Shown here in pieces: positions 1-10,272 of a DNA stretch of 31,922 nt (its first letter is position 1; each line of letters begins with the position of its first letter). The position numbers were made by a program, and so were the translations under genes. The notes under the pieces are model-generated. The model did no database searches. It saw nothing but the letters and a program-made list of their open reading frames with translations, and was not told the origin of the DNA. The stretch lies in contig BFEA01000047.1 of the NCBI GenBank assembly GCA_003427395.1, forward strand, positions 1,545,477 through 1,577,398. Direction: 5' to 3'. Source of the DNA: Chara braunii. Its lineage: Eukaryota > Streptophyta > Charophyceae > Charales > Characeae.

Positions 1-760
1 ATCAGTAGTGACACTAATCAGAGCTGCCATTCAACTTAACGGACAGTAAATATGTGCAGCACATGCTTGCACGGCTGCACAGATTGCAACTGCTGGTTAA
101 TAATATGCGGTGCCCTGGTCTTTCCTCTTGCGTTGTCTTGTTTGTTTTTCCTATTGGCAATCACATGCTGAACTCCCAAGATATGCCCCAAGCAACATGA
201 TTTTCCCTCAGGATATGGCACCGTTAATTGCTCTCCATCGTCAGGCTCAAGCGGATCACCTGCTTCGAAACCAAAGTACTGTTGGTGAGGCCACTTTCGA
301 GCCCCTCTTGAGTGGATTTTTATCCCTTGCGACACATGAACCCATCATGTTTCAGGCGCTGGTAGCAAGGATGCAAGAAGGCTTCAACCGCTGCTGCTTT
401 CCTTGTGCAGATGTGGTGGGCACTTTCTACATAACCCTCAATCATCAGCTGCATTTTGTTTTAGGGATCTTAGAAAGATCACGATCATTACAATAATTGA
501 AAGATCACCCCCATTACAATCATCCAATCGCACTCTCCAGAGGCTTTGATTCGTAAGCACAAATCCATCTTTCACCACCCGGGTGCAACTGCATGGCACA
601 TGAGCTATACAGTTTTTAGTTGCTGCTCACCACTGGACTTTCTGCATTTCCAAGTTATGGAGTCCATTCATAGCAAGTCAAATGCAAAGATCGAATTGCC
701 CTGCCCAGAGGCTGTTCAACTACTTCCAATGCCCGAAAACCCCAAAATGAGTGACTGCCT
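1..760. other. Unassigned region
   Basis: I see no recognisable gene here. A 128-codon plus-strand frame at 110-496 has no motif I know. A minus-strand frame of 99 codons overlaps it, so neither is convincing as coding sequence. The stretch could be old repeat or an unrecognised exon. Confidence 0.4.
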
Positions 761-897
761 TCTCTTTTTTTTCTTTTAACATCTGCAGGGGCTACTGCGG
801 GGGGTGATATAAGCATCCCCCAGTAGTACGCTCCCTGTAGATGGATCCGGTCTATTGGTGGGGAGCTGCACCTGCTGGAAACCGCGTCCAGCATCCC
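761..897 (-). mobile_element. SINE-like element, minus-strand copy
   Basis: On the minus strand this copy begins GGGATGCTGGACGC, runs through CTCCCCACCAATAGA, and ends in an A-rich tail (the T-rich run near 764-776 on the plus strand). A plus-strand copy with the same start and the same CCACCAATAGATGG block lies at 22915-23061. The start, internal block and A-tail recur in the same order, which is what a SINE mobilised by LINE machinery looks like. I see no clear tRNA-type A and B promoter boxes, so the source RNA is unknown. The 5' end can fold (GCTGGA pairing with TCCAGC in the other copy). Confidence 0.65.
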
Positions 898-1219
898 TTA
901 AAAGGGTTCATGAGTCTTCAGGCATGTCAGGTACTTAGCGAGTTTCGGTGAATGGTGCTGTTGGTCATAGACGTTTGGGGACTTGCGACATTGGAGCCCT
1001 CCGCATATAGATTGTTTGTGGCAAGGTGTCTGAAGCAAATTTCAATAGCCTTCGTTCCTGTGGCAGGGCGAGTGGATCTCAAGCTCAGACCTAGTAGCAT
1101 GCCTAGGGCCTTCTATATGGGCCTCAGAGCCCGACATTGTGAATAGGGCCTTGCTTTTGATTCCAGACAGGCGTGAGAATGCTTTGTCTATTCTGAGTCC
1201 GGGCATGCATGTCTTTGTC
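898..1219. other. Unassigned region
   Basis: There are short frames on both strands only (64 codons plus at 952-1146, 77 codons minus), with no motif that I recognise. Confidence 0.4.
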
Positions 1220-1263
1220 TGTTCCTTTTTTCTTTTTTCTTTTTTCTTTTTTCTTTTTTTTTT
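1220..1263. repeat. (CTTTTTT)n simple repeat
   Basis: A run of CTTTTTT units ends in a pure T run. It may be a decayed poly(A) tail of a minus-strand retroelement. It sits just ahead of the probable start of LINE A. Confidence 0.8.
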
Positions 1264-1387
1264 AACAAATAGCATGCTTCATTATATATAGAGCAAAAGG
1301 AGGCCGGGAATCCTTGCGCCGCCGGGGTAGCGCGCACGCTGTGTTAACGAAGCCGCGAAGCTGCAACGCAATGCCGACGGCAGACCA

Positions 1388-2837
1388 TCGTCGAAGCACT
1401 GCACATGGTCCACGCCATTGCGCCATAACCGAAGCACCACGGGTCAAGCCCCACGGATGGTACATCCCATCACGCCATCAGGCGTAAAACCCTGAAAGTG
1501 CCACGCACCACCTCCCACAAGATGGCAATCGGGGAAGTCAACTCGACGACAGGCGGACAAAGAAGAAGTGAAGTGAAGCATCAACGAGATAGACCGCCAA
1601 CAACAGACAACACCCGATGAGGTCAACATAACGAAGAGCAAAAGCACGCGCAATAGGAGTTCGGCAATTTTGAGAAGAGGCGCTGTGAAACCGCGCGTTC
1701 ATTGAACGCGGGTTTTCCGTTCAGAAATTGAACGGAATGCACGCGCGTTCAATGAACGGGACCGAACGCGGAGTTCAATTCCGCGCGTGGAAAAAAAAAA
1801 AAAAAAAAAAAATCCACCTCAAAAAATTCCGAAAAAAAAAAATGTTATGAAGAAAAATAAAATAAACAACATTTGCCTGAGCATTACATCTAAATTCGTT
1901 ATCAAATTGGAAAAAAAAAATAGAAAACAGAAAATAGAAAAAAGTAAAAAAAAGAATTGAAATTAGTGAGCGAACACGATTTGACACCGCCATCTTTGGC
2001 GATTTTTCATTTTATTTTGCCTTAGCAAAATGACTCCAAAATTGAGAGGCATGTACCTCACATCATACAGAACTCATAAAACAAAAATCAGAAAAAAAAA
2101 GTTATTTTTAGGCATTAAATTTTTTTTTTTTTAAATAAAAAATAATTGAACGCCGTTCAATTTTGAACGCGAACGTGCAATCCATGTTCAAACGCACATT
2201 TGAACGCGAACGCGCGTTCACGACGTTCAAACGGTTACACAGAAGAGGCGATAGCGACTGACACGGACGCAGGGGTTCGCACGCTCACCAGCGGAGAAAC
2301 TTTAGCGAGCAAATAGGGAGGAGTAGAAACGAGAGGGAGAAGAAAAGCCCCACAAACAAAACTTACAAGAAAACACAAAAGTTGGAAGGAAAATTAAAAA
2401 AGGGAGAAAAGTCGAGGCACAACGTGTGGTCCACATCATCGCGCCATCATCAAGCACCGTGGGTAAAAGCCCCACGGATGGTACATCCCACTAGCTCGGG
2501 GATATCCAGAGGAGGGGACAATCGGGGGAGTTAACTTGGTGACAAGCAGGCGAAGAAGGGCCGAAGCGAGGCACTAGGGAGAGGGGATGCAAGCAGCGGG
2601 CAACACCCAAGGAGGTCAACGTTACGAAGAGCCCAAGCACACGTGATAGGAGGTCGGCAACTCTGGGACGTAGTGAAGGTGATCGACATTGGCACAGGGT
2701 TCAGCACGAGCAACAGGGGAGAGAATTTAGCCAGTGAACAGGGAGGAGGAGCATAATCGAGGGAGAGAAGGAAACCCACACGAACAAAAAAACAAAAAAT
2801 ACAAAAATTACGAAAGGACGGAAAAAACGGGGAGAAG
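1388..2837 (+). repeat. Tandem duplicated LINE A 5' UTR (two monomers)
   Basis: Monomer A (about 1388-2410, including a 558-bp insertion at 1683-2240) and monomer B (about 2411-2837) match along their length. Shared landmarks in the same order are CCCCACGGATGGTACATCCCA (1449 and 2474 areas), ACACCC-GAGGTCAAC, a CGAAGAGC-AAGCAC block, a CAGCGAG/CAGTGAAC-GGGAGGAG block, and an A-rich end. Tandem 5' UTR monomers are known in some LINEs, where they carry the internal promoter. Monomer B lacks the insertion and so gives an empty-site comparison for the element in monomer A. Confidence 0.75.
1683..2240 (-). mobile_element. Palindrome-ended mini-element, copy 1 (MITE-like)
   Basis: A 558-bp insertion flanked by a perfect 10-bp target duplication AGAAGAGGCG (1673-1682 and 2241-2250). 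It interrupts a LINE 5' UTR monomer whose tandem partner lacks it. The ends are weak inverted repeats (GTGAAACCG against GTGTAACCG on the other strand). Inside each end lies an array of self-complementary motifs built on GTTCA/TGAAC and CGCG (1693-1788 and 2148-2230). The core is very AT-rich. Its right half, reversed, matches 26205-26400 (shared GATGTGAGGTACATGCCT and CCAAAGATGGCGGTGTCAAA). Its left half, reversed, matches 27240-27370 and 28380-28490. No transposase frame is present, so it must depend on another element. A 9-11 bp duplication would suit a Mutator-like transposase, which is inference. Confidence 0.75.
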
Positions 2838-2839
2838 CA

Positions 2840-5130
2840 ATGGCAACACCATCGACAACATCTCTAGCAGCAACTGCACCGGCATCATACTCGCAGGCGG
2901 CGCAGAAGGCAATGAACGAAGCAGAGAAAAGGCAATTTGACTAAGCAAAACAAGCGACGAGGGAGCAATCGATATAGGCGACATCACAGGCAACGTCATC
3001 GCGAGGAGGGGACACATCCAAACCAAGAACGCTCGGGCAGAGGGCCATGGAATTCTTGTTGGAAAAAACCAAAATTACCACCCCAATTAAGGTCACAAAG
3101 GAAGTAATCAAGGGGGAGGGAGGAAAGGAGGAGGAGCCGGATGTGTGGGAGTACCCGAAGCAAAATATATTGTCGCTCAACGACGTGTACAAGAAACATG
3201 CAGTACTTTTTAACTTTGCGGGTAAAAACCGTGAACGAGAAGAGACGTTGGGTGATGGACCGGTTGAGAGCCCTGGAGAACATACCAGGACACGAACCGG
3301 AAGCTTCCTACCACAAGAGAGGAAGATTCATGGTTATGATTGTCTGCGTGGATCCTACATATGCGCAGTACCTCATTTCCTTGGGATCCTTGAAGTGTCG
3401 TGGAGCAGTGGTGACGATACAAGCTTGGAAGCCACCTAGACCACTGATGGCGGATGCATCTAGACATTGTCAAACGATGTTGAGAAACCGTTTTTGGGTG
3501 CAATGGTGACGATATAACCGAATGGAGAACAAGGACACCGTTTTTTTTTATTAAACCAATGATTGAAGAATCGATGGTTCTGGACGACAAATAGAGAATC
3601 AGCACAATGGAGGAACTGCACCAAGTAGGGAAGACAGCGGAACAAGTGTTCATGGAGAACCGCAAGGCCCACATGCAAGATCAAAGGCAGAAAGCAGGGG
3701 AAAACCGTGGAGAAAGCCAAACATATCAAGAAGCACATAAAGAGGAGCAAGGAGACAACATGGACCAGCCATGGAACAAACGGGAGTCAGACACCAAAAT
3801 TGACAGAACAACAGACAGGAGGAGAGGCAAGCAGCCCAAAAGGGAAATTTATGGAGATATCACATGAAGAGACCCCAACCAACAGCAGATCGACAACTAG
3901 AGAGGTCAGTTAACGTTCCATGAGGGGTCGGGAGAACCTATCAGAAGAGGAGATTAAACAGGCAGAAGAGGACCAAGGAGACAGAGCCGTGGAAGACGAG
4001 GACGAAGACACTGACATATCATCAGAAGAGGATGACTGGGAAGAAGAGGAGGACACATTGGAACGGTGGACACAAATAGTGGAAGCACTAGAGTGGGGAA
4101 GACATATAAAATCTGAGGTCAGAATGGCACACTACAAGCATTTGCTCAATCAGCAGAAAGCCACACAAGCACCGGATGACATAACCTCCGAAAAGAAGTA
4201 TGAGTTGTTGAAACGGGAGCGAGAGATAAATGAGTTCTATGTGGTGCGATACGCTTGCAAGACCAAATCAAAAAAAAATGAGGTGCACATCCACAAGGAA
4301 TACCGCAAGAAATTTCACTGGTCGTCGACATATGGGAGAAGAAACAGAGCAGCAAGAAGCACAAAGGGCGGACCGAAGAGTAATAGGAGAGCACAACACA
4401 ACAGGGACAAGGGCTACGCGGATTGCAGGAGTCCCAAGCGCAGCTAGGGACGGAAGACCAGAAGGAAGAAGGGGAAGAAAGGGAGAGGGAGATGGAAGAG
4501 GAAGAGATGGTGGAGTTGCAGAGACAAGCGGCGAATAGAAGCTCAAGTCAACACACTGAAAGAGAAGAATTGGGAATTCAAGGAAGCAACGATAAACCTG
4601 CAGTAAATTGCGCACGAACGACAAAAGGAAATTGAGGCAGCAGCAAGACTCAATGCAAATAATGAAATAAGAGGGAGAGTGCTCGACCCTTGCTGCTGGG
4701 ATGACAAGTACCCAGACTAGGAGGTGGCAATCCATTGGTCTCTTCAACTCATCACCACGGAAGTCAGCGCTTTCTCAAGCAAGGATCTGTGGAAAAGGAT
4801 TGTGGAGGTCATCCCCACAAGAGCCTACGTGCTGGGAGATAAGAAGGAAATGGAATGGTAAGCAAAGGACACCGATGGGATGAAGCAACGACGGACTTCA
4901 GACTGATCCTGATGCACTTAAACGACACAACAATACTGAAAGGAGACCTCATATGGATGTCATGGCAGGTGGACGAGACGATCCCCTATGGCTTACTGGG
5001 GGGAGACGAGATACCGGAATGGGCAGCAAGAAGTGCAGCCATAACAGTGGAATTAAACACCTTTGTGTGGAAGCCGAACTACTTGGAGAAGAGGATCGAG
5101 CCAAAGGCGAGTTAGACCTAGCACTTCTCG
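2840..5130 (+). pseudogene. LINE A ORF1 (Gag-like, DUF4283-like), broken
   Basis: A likely start ATG at 2840 lies just after the second UTR monomer and opens with MATPSTTSLAATAPASYSQA. Stops follow at about 2941 and 2980 in the same frame, which then reads on through ATG 3047. After a shift near 3200 the reading at about 3230-3440 contains KRGRFMVMIVCVDPTYAQYL and a following VTIQAWKPP. This resembles the beta-strand core and terminal W-K-P of the DUF4283 domain found in plant LINE ORF1 proteins and thought to bind RNA. Downstream sequence (3607-4640) encodes charged Glu/Lys/Arg-rich segments in several frames, with a strongly acidic patch at about 3990-4060 in the 3920-4447 reading. The remainder to about 5115 is an ORF1-like tail I cannot assign. 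It cannot make a full product as it stands. Confidence 0.6.
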
Positions 5131-5170
5131 GTTCCTAAACAAGTACAGGGGATGATAAGGTCCAGTAGGA

Positions 5171-6050
5171 GTGGACAATATTCTCATGGAACAAAGGGAG
5201 GAAGGGAGGCAAGTCAAGAAGGCGAGGACAAAACAAGTAAGAGACCGTACTCCGGAGCTAAGAATCACTTCATGGAATGTGAATGGATTGACACAAGTCT
5301 TGGACAATCATGATAAATGGGGAAACATCACAAAGCACACACAATGGTTTGATACAACTGCCCTCGATTTTCTATGCCTACAAGAAACACATTGTACACT
5401 CCAATGCACCAACAGACCTAGAACAGACTGCTACAAAAGTTGAGATGGGTCAAGACTTCAGTCTGGGCACCGGGGGGAGACCTCACTCAACAAAAGTGGT
5501 AATACTACAGAATAGGAGGGCAACAGCCGAAAAAACGATAGAGTGATGGACACTCAAGCGGATACAACAGAAGGAAGATGGGCAAAAATAAATTTTACCT
5601 TTCAAGAAGAGGAATATACATTATTGGCAATCTATGGCCCAAATGGGTCCCAATAGAGACCTCAAGTGATAGAAAATATGCAAGAAGTACTTGAGCCGGA
5701 CAAACATCTCATTCTAGTAGGGGACTAGAATGCCACTTTAGACCCCAGTATGGACCGCATGTCAAGAACGGGCAAACAATGAGAAGGAAGGGAGGGAGGC
5801 GATCCACAACATGATCGTGGGCAGAGAACTGATAGATCCGTAGAGACTCTATTTTCCGGAAGAGAAACAGTTCACCTACTATAAGAGAAATCGCAGTCAA
5901 CACGTTTCGGCGTCTCTCATTAACTACTTCTTAATTTATCCGGGCCTAATAGGAATGATTCATATAGTAGGGATAGGGGACCTGCCTTATGCGATCGGAC
6001 TAGACCACAAACCCATATTCCTGCACCTAATCACTAACAAGTAGGTTGAG
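5171..6050 (+). pseudogene. LINE A ORF2 endonuclease domain (APE-like), broken
   Basis: The first frame (5171-5443) contains ITSWNVNGLTQVL and, about 40 residues later, DFLCLQETH. These match the N-terminal Asn motif and the metal-binding Glu motif (LQETH) of AP-type endonucleases that nick target DNA for LINE insertion. After a frame change, about 5580-5750 reads FTFQEEEYTLLAIYGPNG and then LILVGD*NATLDP. This corresponds to the central YGPN and GDFN motifs, with a stop in place of the Phe codon. LDHKPIFLHL near 6000 corresponds to the terminal SDH motif, with Ser replaced by Leu. The order and spacing are those of one endonuclease domain of usual size, carrying several stops and shifts. Confidence 0.75.
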
Positions 6051-6779
6051 CGGGAGAAAAGTTTCTTCAAGCTAAATAACTCGCTACTCCAAACTCCAAA
6101 GATGACACAAGCAGTAGCAGAGACATGCCTGAAACACAGACCGGAGGTACAAAGCTTCCCTTACCTTTTTAATGCCCCGACGACAGCCTCAGTTGTAGTA
6201 GCTAGACAGATGGCGACCAAACGAAAGAGAAGGGAATAAGAGTTGCAACAAGCAGTCAGAATAGCAGAGAAAAACTTGATCAGAAGTTCAGGAAACATGA
6301 ACGAAAACGAAGAATGAACTAGGTGAGGGAAGGCAGTGGCGACATTGGGGGGGGCATCAACAACGTTAGTCTCACCCTCCATAAACTAGTGGAAGCTAAC
6401 CATGAGGGACAGTGCCTTGTGGAGGCATACGGTCCTCACCTGCCCGGCGCCAGATTTTCGGAATTGGCACGAAATGACAATCTGGATGGCGAAGTAAACT
6501 GGGGGGGGTTGATGCAAGTAAGAGTTGTGGGTGATCCCTAAGATGGACTCAGTGTATACGAGCCTACAACCCCAGTCGCTTGACTCCCGCTTGATCCGGG
6601 GGAGTGGGAGTGACCGGATCCCAAGCCACTGCACATCTGGGATTGCACAGTCAAAGGGTGCTACAGAGCCGAGCATCCCCCCCTGCGAATCGATCAAACA
6701 ATAACCCAAAGATGGGCTCGAGAGACGCCTATGGACCTGTGAATGTTGGAAAGCTTGCCCTGCTCGAAGTTCTCTAAGA
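6051..6779 (+). pseudogene. LINE A ORF2 remnant with RT core missing
   Basis: This stretch lies between the endonuclease and the zinc finger, where a LINE normally has well over 1 kb of reverse transcriptase. I find no FADD or YADD type motif and none of the conserved RT blocks in any frame. Short basic and acidic segments remain (around 6180-6320). A plausible reading is that an internal deletion removed most of the RT before or after insertion. Confidence 0.45.
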
Positions 6780-7246
6780 TCATGCCACTGAACTTCAGAG
6801 ATCTGCAATGGCAGATTCTGCACCAATGCCTGCCCACCCCGGACTAGCTTGTACCGAGGATGGACCTTGAGCAGAGAGGCCTGCTACCCGCCATCTGTAC
6901 TTATTGTGGCAGGGTGACGCCTCCAGCCTGCGCTACGCTTGAGCACTGCCTGTTGGCATGCCCCATGGTCACCCAGTTGTGGCAATGGTGGGATGTGGCC
7001 TTTCACTCCCTCACAGGACTGCATATCCCATGGCATTTCATGCTTCTACTGTTGGGTAAGAACCAACACCAGTTGGCACAGTGGTCCCCCTTCACAACCA
7101 ACCTCTTTTCCTCGAGGAGGTTGCCAGCCCTTATGCTAGCCTGGAGAACCAAATGCTCCCACGAAAGAAGGGACCACCAACTAGGACTGCAACAATCTCA
7201 ACAGGAAATTCAGGAGGAAATAAGGTCCCGTACACACGAGGCATAG
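6780..7246 (+). pseudogene. LINE A zf-RVT zinc-binding domain (ORF2 C-terminus)
   Basis: The reading includes LQWQILHQCLPT (before a stop) and, after ATG 6860, a 128-codon open stretch with CTYCG, then EHCLLACP and QLWQWW. This is the usual zf-RVT layout downstream of reverse transcriptases: a tryptophan-rich lead, Cys-x2-Cys, then Glu-His-x4-Cys-Pro and a Leu-Trp pair. The same layout is repeated in LINE B (LQWQILHRCLPT, then EHLLMQCP, then LLWRRW), which shows both copies belong to one family. After 7246 the coding match fades, although a readable tail runs to the LTR at 7419. Confidence 0.75.
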
Positions 7247-8320
7247 AAATCTTTCAAATGGGACTACAACGAAGAAAGCACCCCAATGCCCGGGCAACCA
7301 TCACGGAGACTTACAACCAACTCTAGCGAGACCTGCACCATATCTTCGCCGAGTTACATGCAGGTCACAACATCCACTGGAAGCCGTGGAGGATGACAGA
7401 ACCGACATGGCAGAGACATGTGACGAACCCCTTCCCGACCCCGTGCTACCTTTCGTACCCCTTGTCTCAATCCCCCCCCTCCTTGTATCAAACCGACCCA
7501 ATAAAGCCCCCGTCACTTTTCCTGATTTCAGGTGCCTTATTTAGGCCCCCATTTTTCGGAGGTTCTATTGATTCTTGCAATTCTGCTTTTGGTAATTCGG
7601 GAAATGCATGGGAAATTACGCGCGCCTTAGCGAGCATACTGGGAATCGGGCTTGACAGTTAGGAATTCTGGAGTAAGCGGAACCTGACGTATCTTTTTCT
7701 TTGCATGAATGTTCTTGGTCACGACAGAGAAAACTGTAGGAATTTTGTGAGAATACGGACAGGCATAAGACTTTCTTTTCCCGCCTCGACTTTCACGCGC
7801 AGATATGGTGATTTCAATTTTTGAATTGGTTTAGGACATAGGCAAGCTGTAACTGTTTTGGTGCCTTTTTCTCTTGTTGTCGGTGCCGCGCATGTGAGCT
7901 TCCTCCTCCTTGTTTCCCGCGTCATTATTCCCCCGCGCTCTCTTCTCTCTCTCTCCCTTCTCCCTCCTCTTCTTCTCCTATCGCAACTGTTTTTCCCCTC
8001 TCTCTGTGCTTGTTGCGCGCCTGCTTTTCCCTTCTTGATCATCTGAATCTTGGACCCGTCTCACGCTGCTTTTCGCGCCTCTTTCCCTCNCGTTCCTCAA
8101 CCTTGGCTCACGAAGCCCGGTTGATCCTCCGATTACTCTCGCTCACCAATCAGACGCGTTGAGCACGAGGATCTCCCTGTTGCGCGACGAATCTGATCGG
8201 NTGAACACCGAGTTCCNAAGGATCAACATGGCTTCCCTTAAGCACCCCTCGTTGAATCTTCTCCTCTTACACCTCGATCTCCCCTTTGTCTTCTCCCCCG
8301 TCTGTCTCCTTTTTCGCAAC

Positions 8321-8328
8321 TATAAATT
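8321..8328 (+). promoter_or_regulatory. LTR TATA box (5' LTR)
   Basis: TATAAATT. The same motif, with matching flanks, occurs in the 3' LTR at 19971 and in the diverged solo LTR at 29423. Conservation through LTR divergence supports a role as the Pol II core promoter that starts the genomic RNA. The start site itself cannot be seen. Confidence 0.65.
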
Positions 8329-9372
8329 CTGCAAGCACGCCCGCAAAACTCTCTTACGTTTTTCACTCGCAAGCCAACTTCTGGGAAGCAGTGCCTAGGT
8401 GATGCGTTTGGTGCGAGTCGAAAAGTCATGTCGGGCTGACCGTACGCTGGNCNGTTGCGCNCTTGATCNCCACGANGGACTGTGGGATCCGGGCGAGCCG
8501 TGTCGAGCTTGCGTCAGCGGGGTGACAATCGCAGAGGTGGAAGTTAGCACGAGACNGTCGGGACCGTCGGTGCGGGTATAAGGATCAGTAATTGGAGTTA
8601 AGTGGATGATTGGCCCNGGGCCATACTTGAATTTCACGACGAATGCGCCTTCATGGTTGCGGATCATTTTTCTTTGTGTGAGTTCATGGCTGCGAAGCCG
8701 AATGTTTCCTTGTCGGATTCCGGTGTCCCCTGTCTCGACATTTCTCGTCTATCTCTCCCATCTCTCTCTCTCTGAATTGAATGGCGATGTGTTATGCGTA
8801 TGTCTCTCCTATGAACAGAAGTGAATCCTCGTGATTTCTCGCACATAAGAACTTCTTCCGAAACTCTTCCATTAGTTTCCTGGGTAATCCCCTGATGCAA
8901 GGAAGCTCAATCATCTTGTCTTGTGAACGGTGGACGCGTGTGTACCACCCCTCGACTTGTTTTCGATGCACCATTGTCATTTTCGCACCTTCCACAGTGG
9001 ATGTACGTATAGAAATGCTTGTATTTTTGCGTTGATTAGACCCAGCGTTCGACGGGATTTTGTTCGAGAATGCAAGAATGTTTAGATCTGTCGTTTTGAA
9101 TGCACTGCATGCCATCTGCCTTAGGTTGCACGACATCTGCAGACAGTCTATGGGTAAGCCTCGAAAAAGTCGGGCGCCTCGGGTCTTTGTCGAACTGGTC
9201 TGCAGAAACTGAGTCGCGGGTTGATCTCTTGAAACTCCAACCCGACTATTGCATGATTGTACGAACTCCGTAACTCGCTTCTCCCGTGTCGAAGGGAGGA
9301 AAAACACTAGTTAGTTCTTTTTCGATTGTGCTTTTTGATGACGTCTACGGGGTTTTTGCAAACTCATTTTGA

Positions 9373-9876
9373 TTGATTGATATGTGGACTGACGGTCGTA
9401 CCTCGATCGGGCGCCAGCCTCCCGTATCTCCCTCGACAACGTGCCCCTTCCCTTACAACGAGGAAAGGACACGTATTTGCGAGTGGGACNTACGAGAAGT
9501 TGTCGCACGGATCGACGAACGATATTACTTCCCTCCCGAAAATCGTTNTTCTGGATTCGTGGATGNGGGNTTTGTCATTATCGATACGCACTTCCCACCT
9601 TACTCCGTGCTGTTGCCATTTAACGAGTTGATCGTCATTCCGTGGACGNCAGTGGCGCCCCATTGGCCTCGAACCCTGTGCANTGAGTGCCAGCGTTTCG
9701 ATCGCTACTAATCAAAGGGCTTCCACTACCGGATACGGAGTGAAGACGAGCANAAGGAAAGAGCCACACGGTTGAGACCATCCACGTCGGACTCGGAATT
9801 GTCCAACGAGCNGCGTCGGGACTCGATACGAAAACGGGACACGCGGAGTGTACCGAAGCNCTTCCGCTCTAAATGA
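9373..9876 (+). pseudogene. LTR-encoded ORF, 5' LTR copy, interrupted
   Basis: The frame opens at ATG 9373 and stays open for 112 codons to a TAA (9709-9711). It then continues in the same frame to a TGA at 9874-9876. It is the counterpart of the intact 199-codon ORF at 30394-30993. Shared stretches include EERTR, REVVARI, FVIIDTHFPPYSVLLPFNEL and CQRF. At the first stop the solo LTR has GAA (TACGAATCC against TACTAATCA), so a single base difference creates it. Several codons contain N. The product is unknown. Confidence 0.65.
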
Positions 9877-10142
9877 AGATCCATAGCGCGGTGGGAAGTT
9901 CGACAATACTTTTTGGATTGAATTTGGATTTTTCTCTTTTCGCGCCGAGCACGCGTGCGCATTCCGCGANGCGCGAAAGCAACCGACTTACTTCATNAGG
10001 CCAACACGGGGGATTTCAGTTTTGTCTGTGTCCCCACACTCAATTTTCCAAAAATCCTTGGCACACCCCATCTTGCTGTTTTTCTGGGCCTTCTTTCCAC
10101 ACCCTTAGCACTCCGAACGGAAGACAGCACAGGGCGTGAGGT

Positions 10143-10155
10143 TGGTATCGGAGCC
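10143..10155 (+). promoter_or_regulatory. Primer binding site (initiator tRNA-Met type)
   Basis: TGGTATCGGAGCC lies directly at the LTR boundary. Many plant Ty3/gypsy elements use the 3' end of initiator tRNA-Met, with a site TGGTATCAGAGCC. This copy differs from that at one base (A to G). It would prime minus-strand DNA synthesis. Its first bases overlap the truncated LTR end. Confidence 0.75.
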
Positions 10156-10272
10156 GACACGTGTCGGTTTTGATGATAGTAAGTCGAACTGGCGAGAGGT
10201 AGAAGAAGTCCTCAACCTGCTCGACGAGATCGCACAGTAACCCGATCAAGATCTGGTGGGGCTAGACCAGCT

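Larger units (their letters stand above)
1264..7418 (+). mobile_element. LINE A, decayed non-LTR retrotransposon, 5' and central part
   Basis: A degenerate non-LTR retrotransposon in plus orientation. In order it holds a duplicated 5' UTR (about 1388-2837), an ORF1 with a DUF4283-like RNA-binding region (2840 to about 5130), an AP-endonuclease-like domain (5171 to about 6050), and a zf-RVT zinc finger near the ORF2 C-terminus (about 6780-7246). Only about 0.7 kb lies between the endonuclease and the finger, and I find no YXDD reverse-transcriptase core there, so most of the RT appears deleted. Frameshifts and stops occur throughout. The copy is interrupted by a mini-element at 1683-2240 and by the Ty3/gypsy element at 7419. 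The exact 5' end is uncertain. A TATATATAGAG motif near 1285 could belong to its promoter, but this is speculative. Confidence 0.75.
7419..10144 (+). repeat. 5' LTR
   Basis: It matches 19069-21794 without length change. It begins TGTGACGAAC and should end TGCGCGTCACA like the other two copies. Here sequence identity stops at GAGGTTG and runs straight into GTATCGG of the primer site, so the last 9 bases (CGCGTCACA) are missing. A TATA box at 8321-8328 separates a U3 of about 0.9 kb from a long R-U5 of about 1.8 kb that holds the LTR ORF. It contains single N bases at many sites. Confidence 0.9.

Noticed and set aside
110-496. 128-codon frame near the window start as a gene
   Set aside because: No motif, an overlapping minus-strand frame of similar length, and surroundings full of repeats.
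8792-9307. 171-codon minus-strand frame in the LTR as a gene
   Set aside because: The diverged solo LTR does not keep the frame over its full length; the plus-strand LTR ORF is the one with a coding pattern of change.
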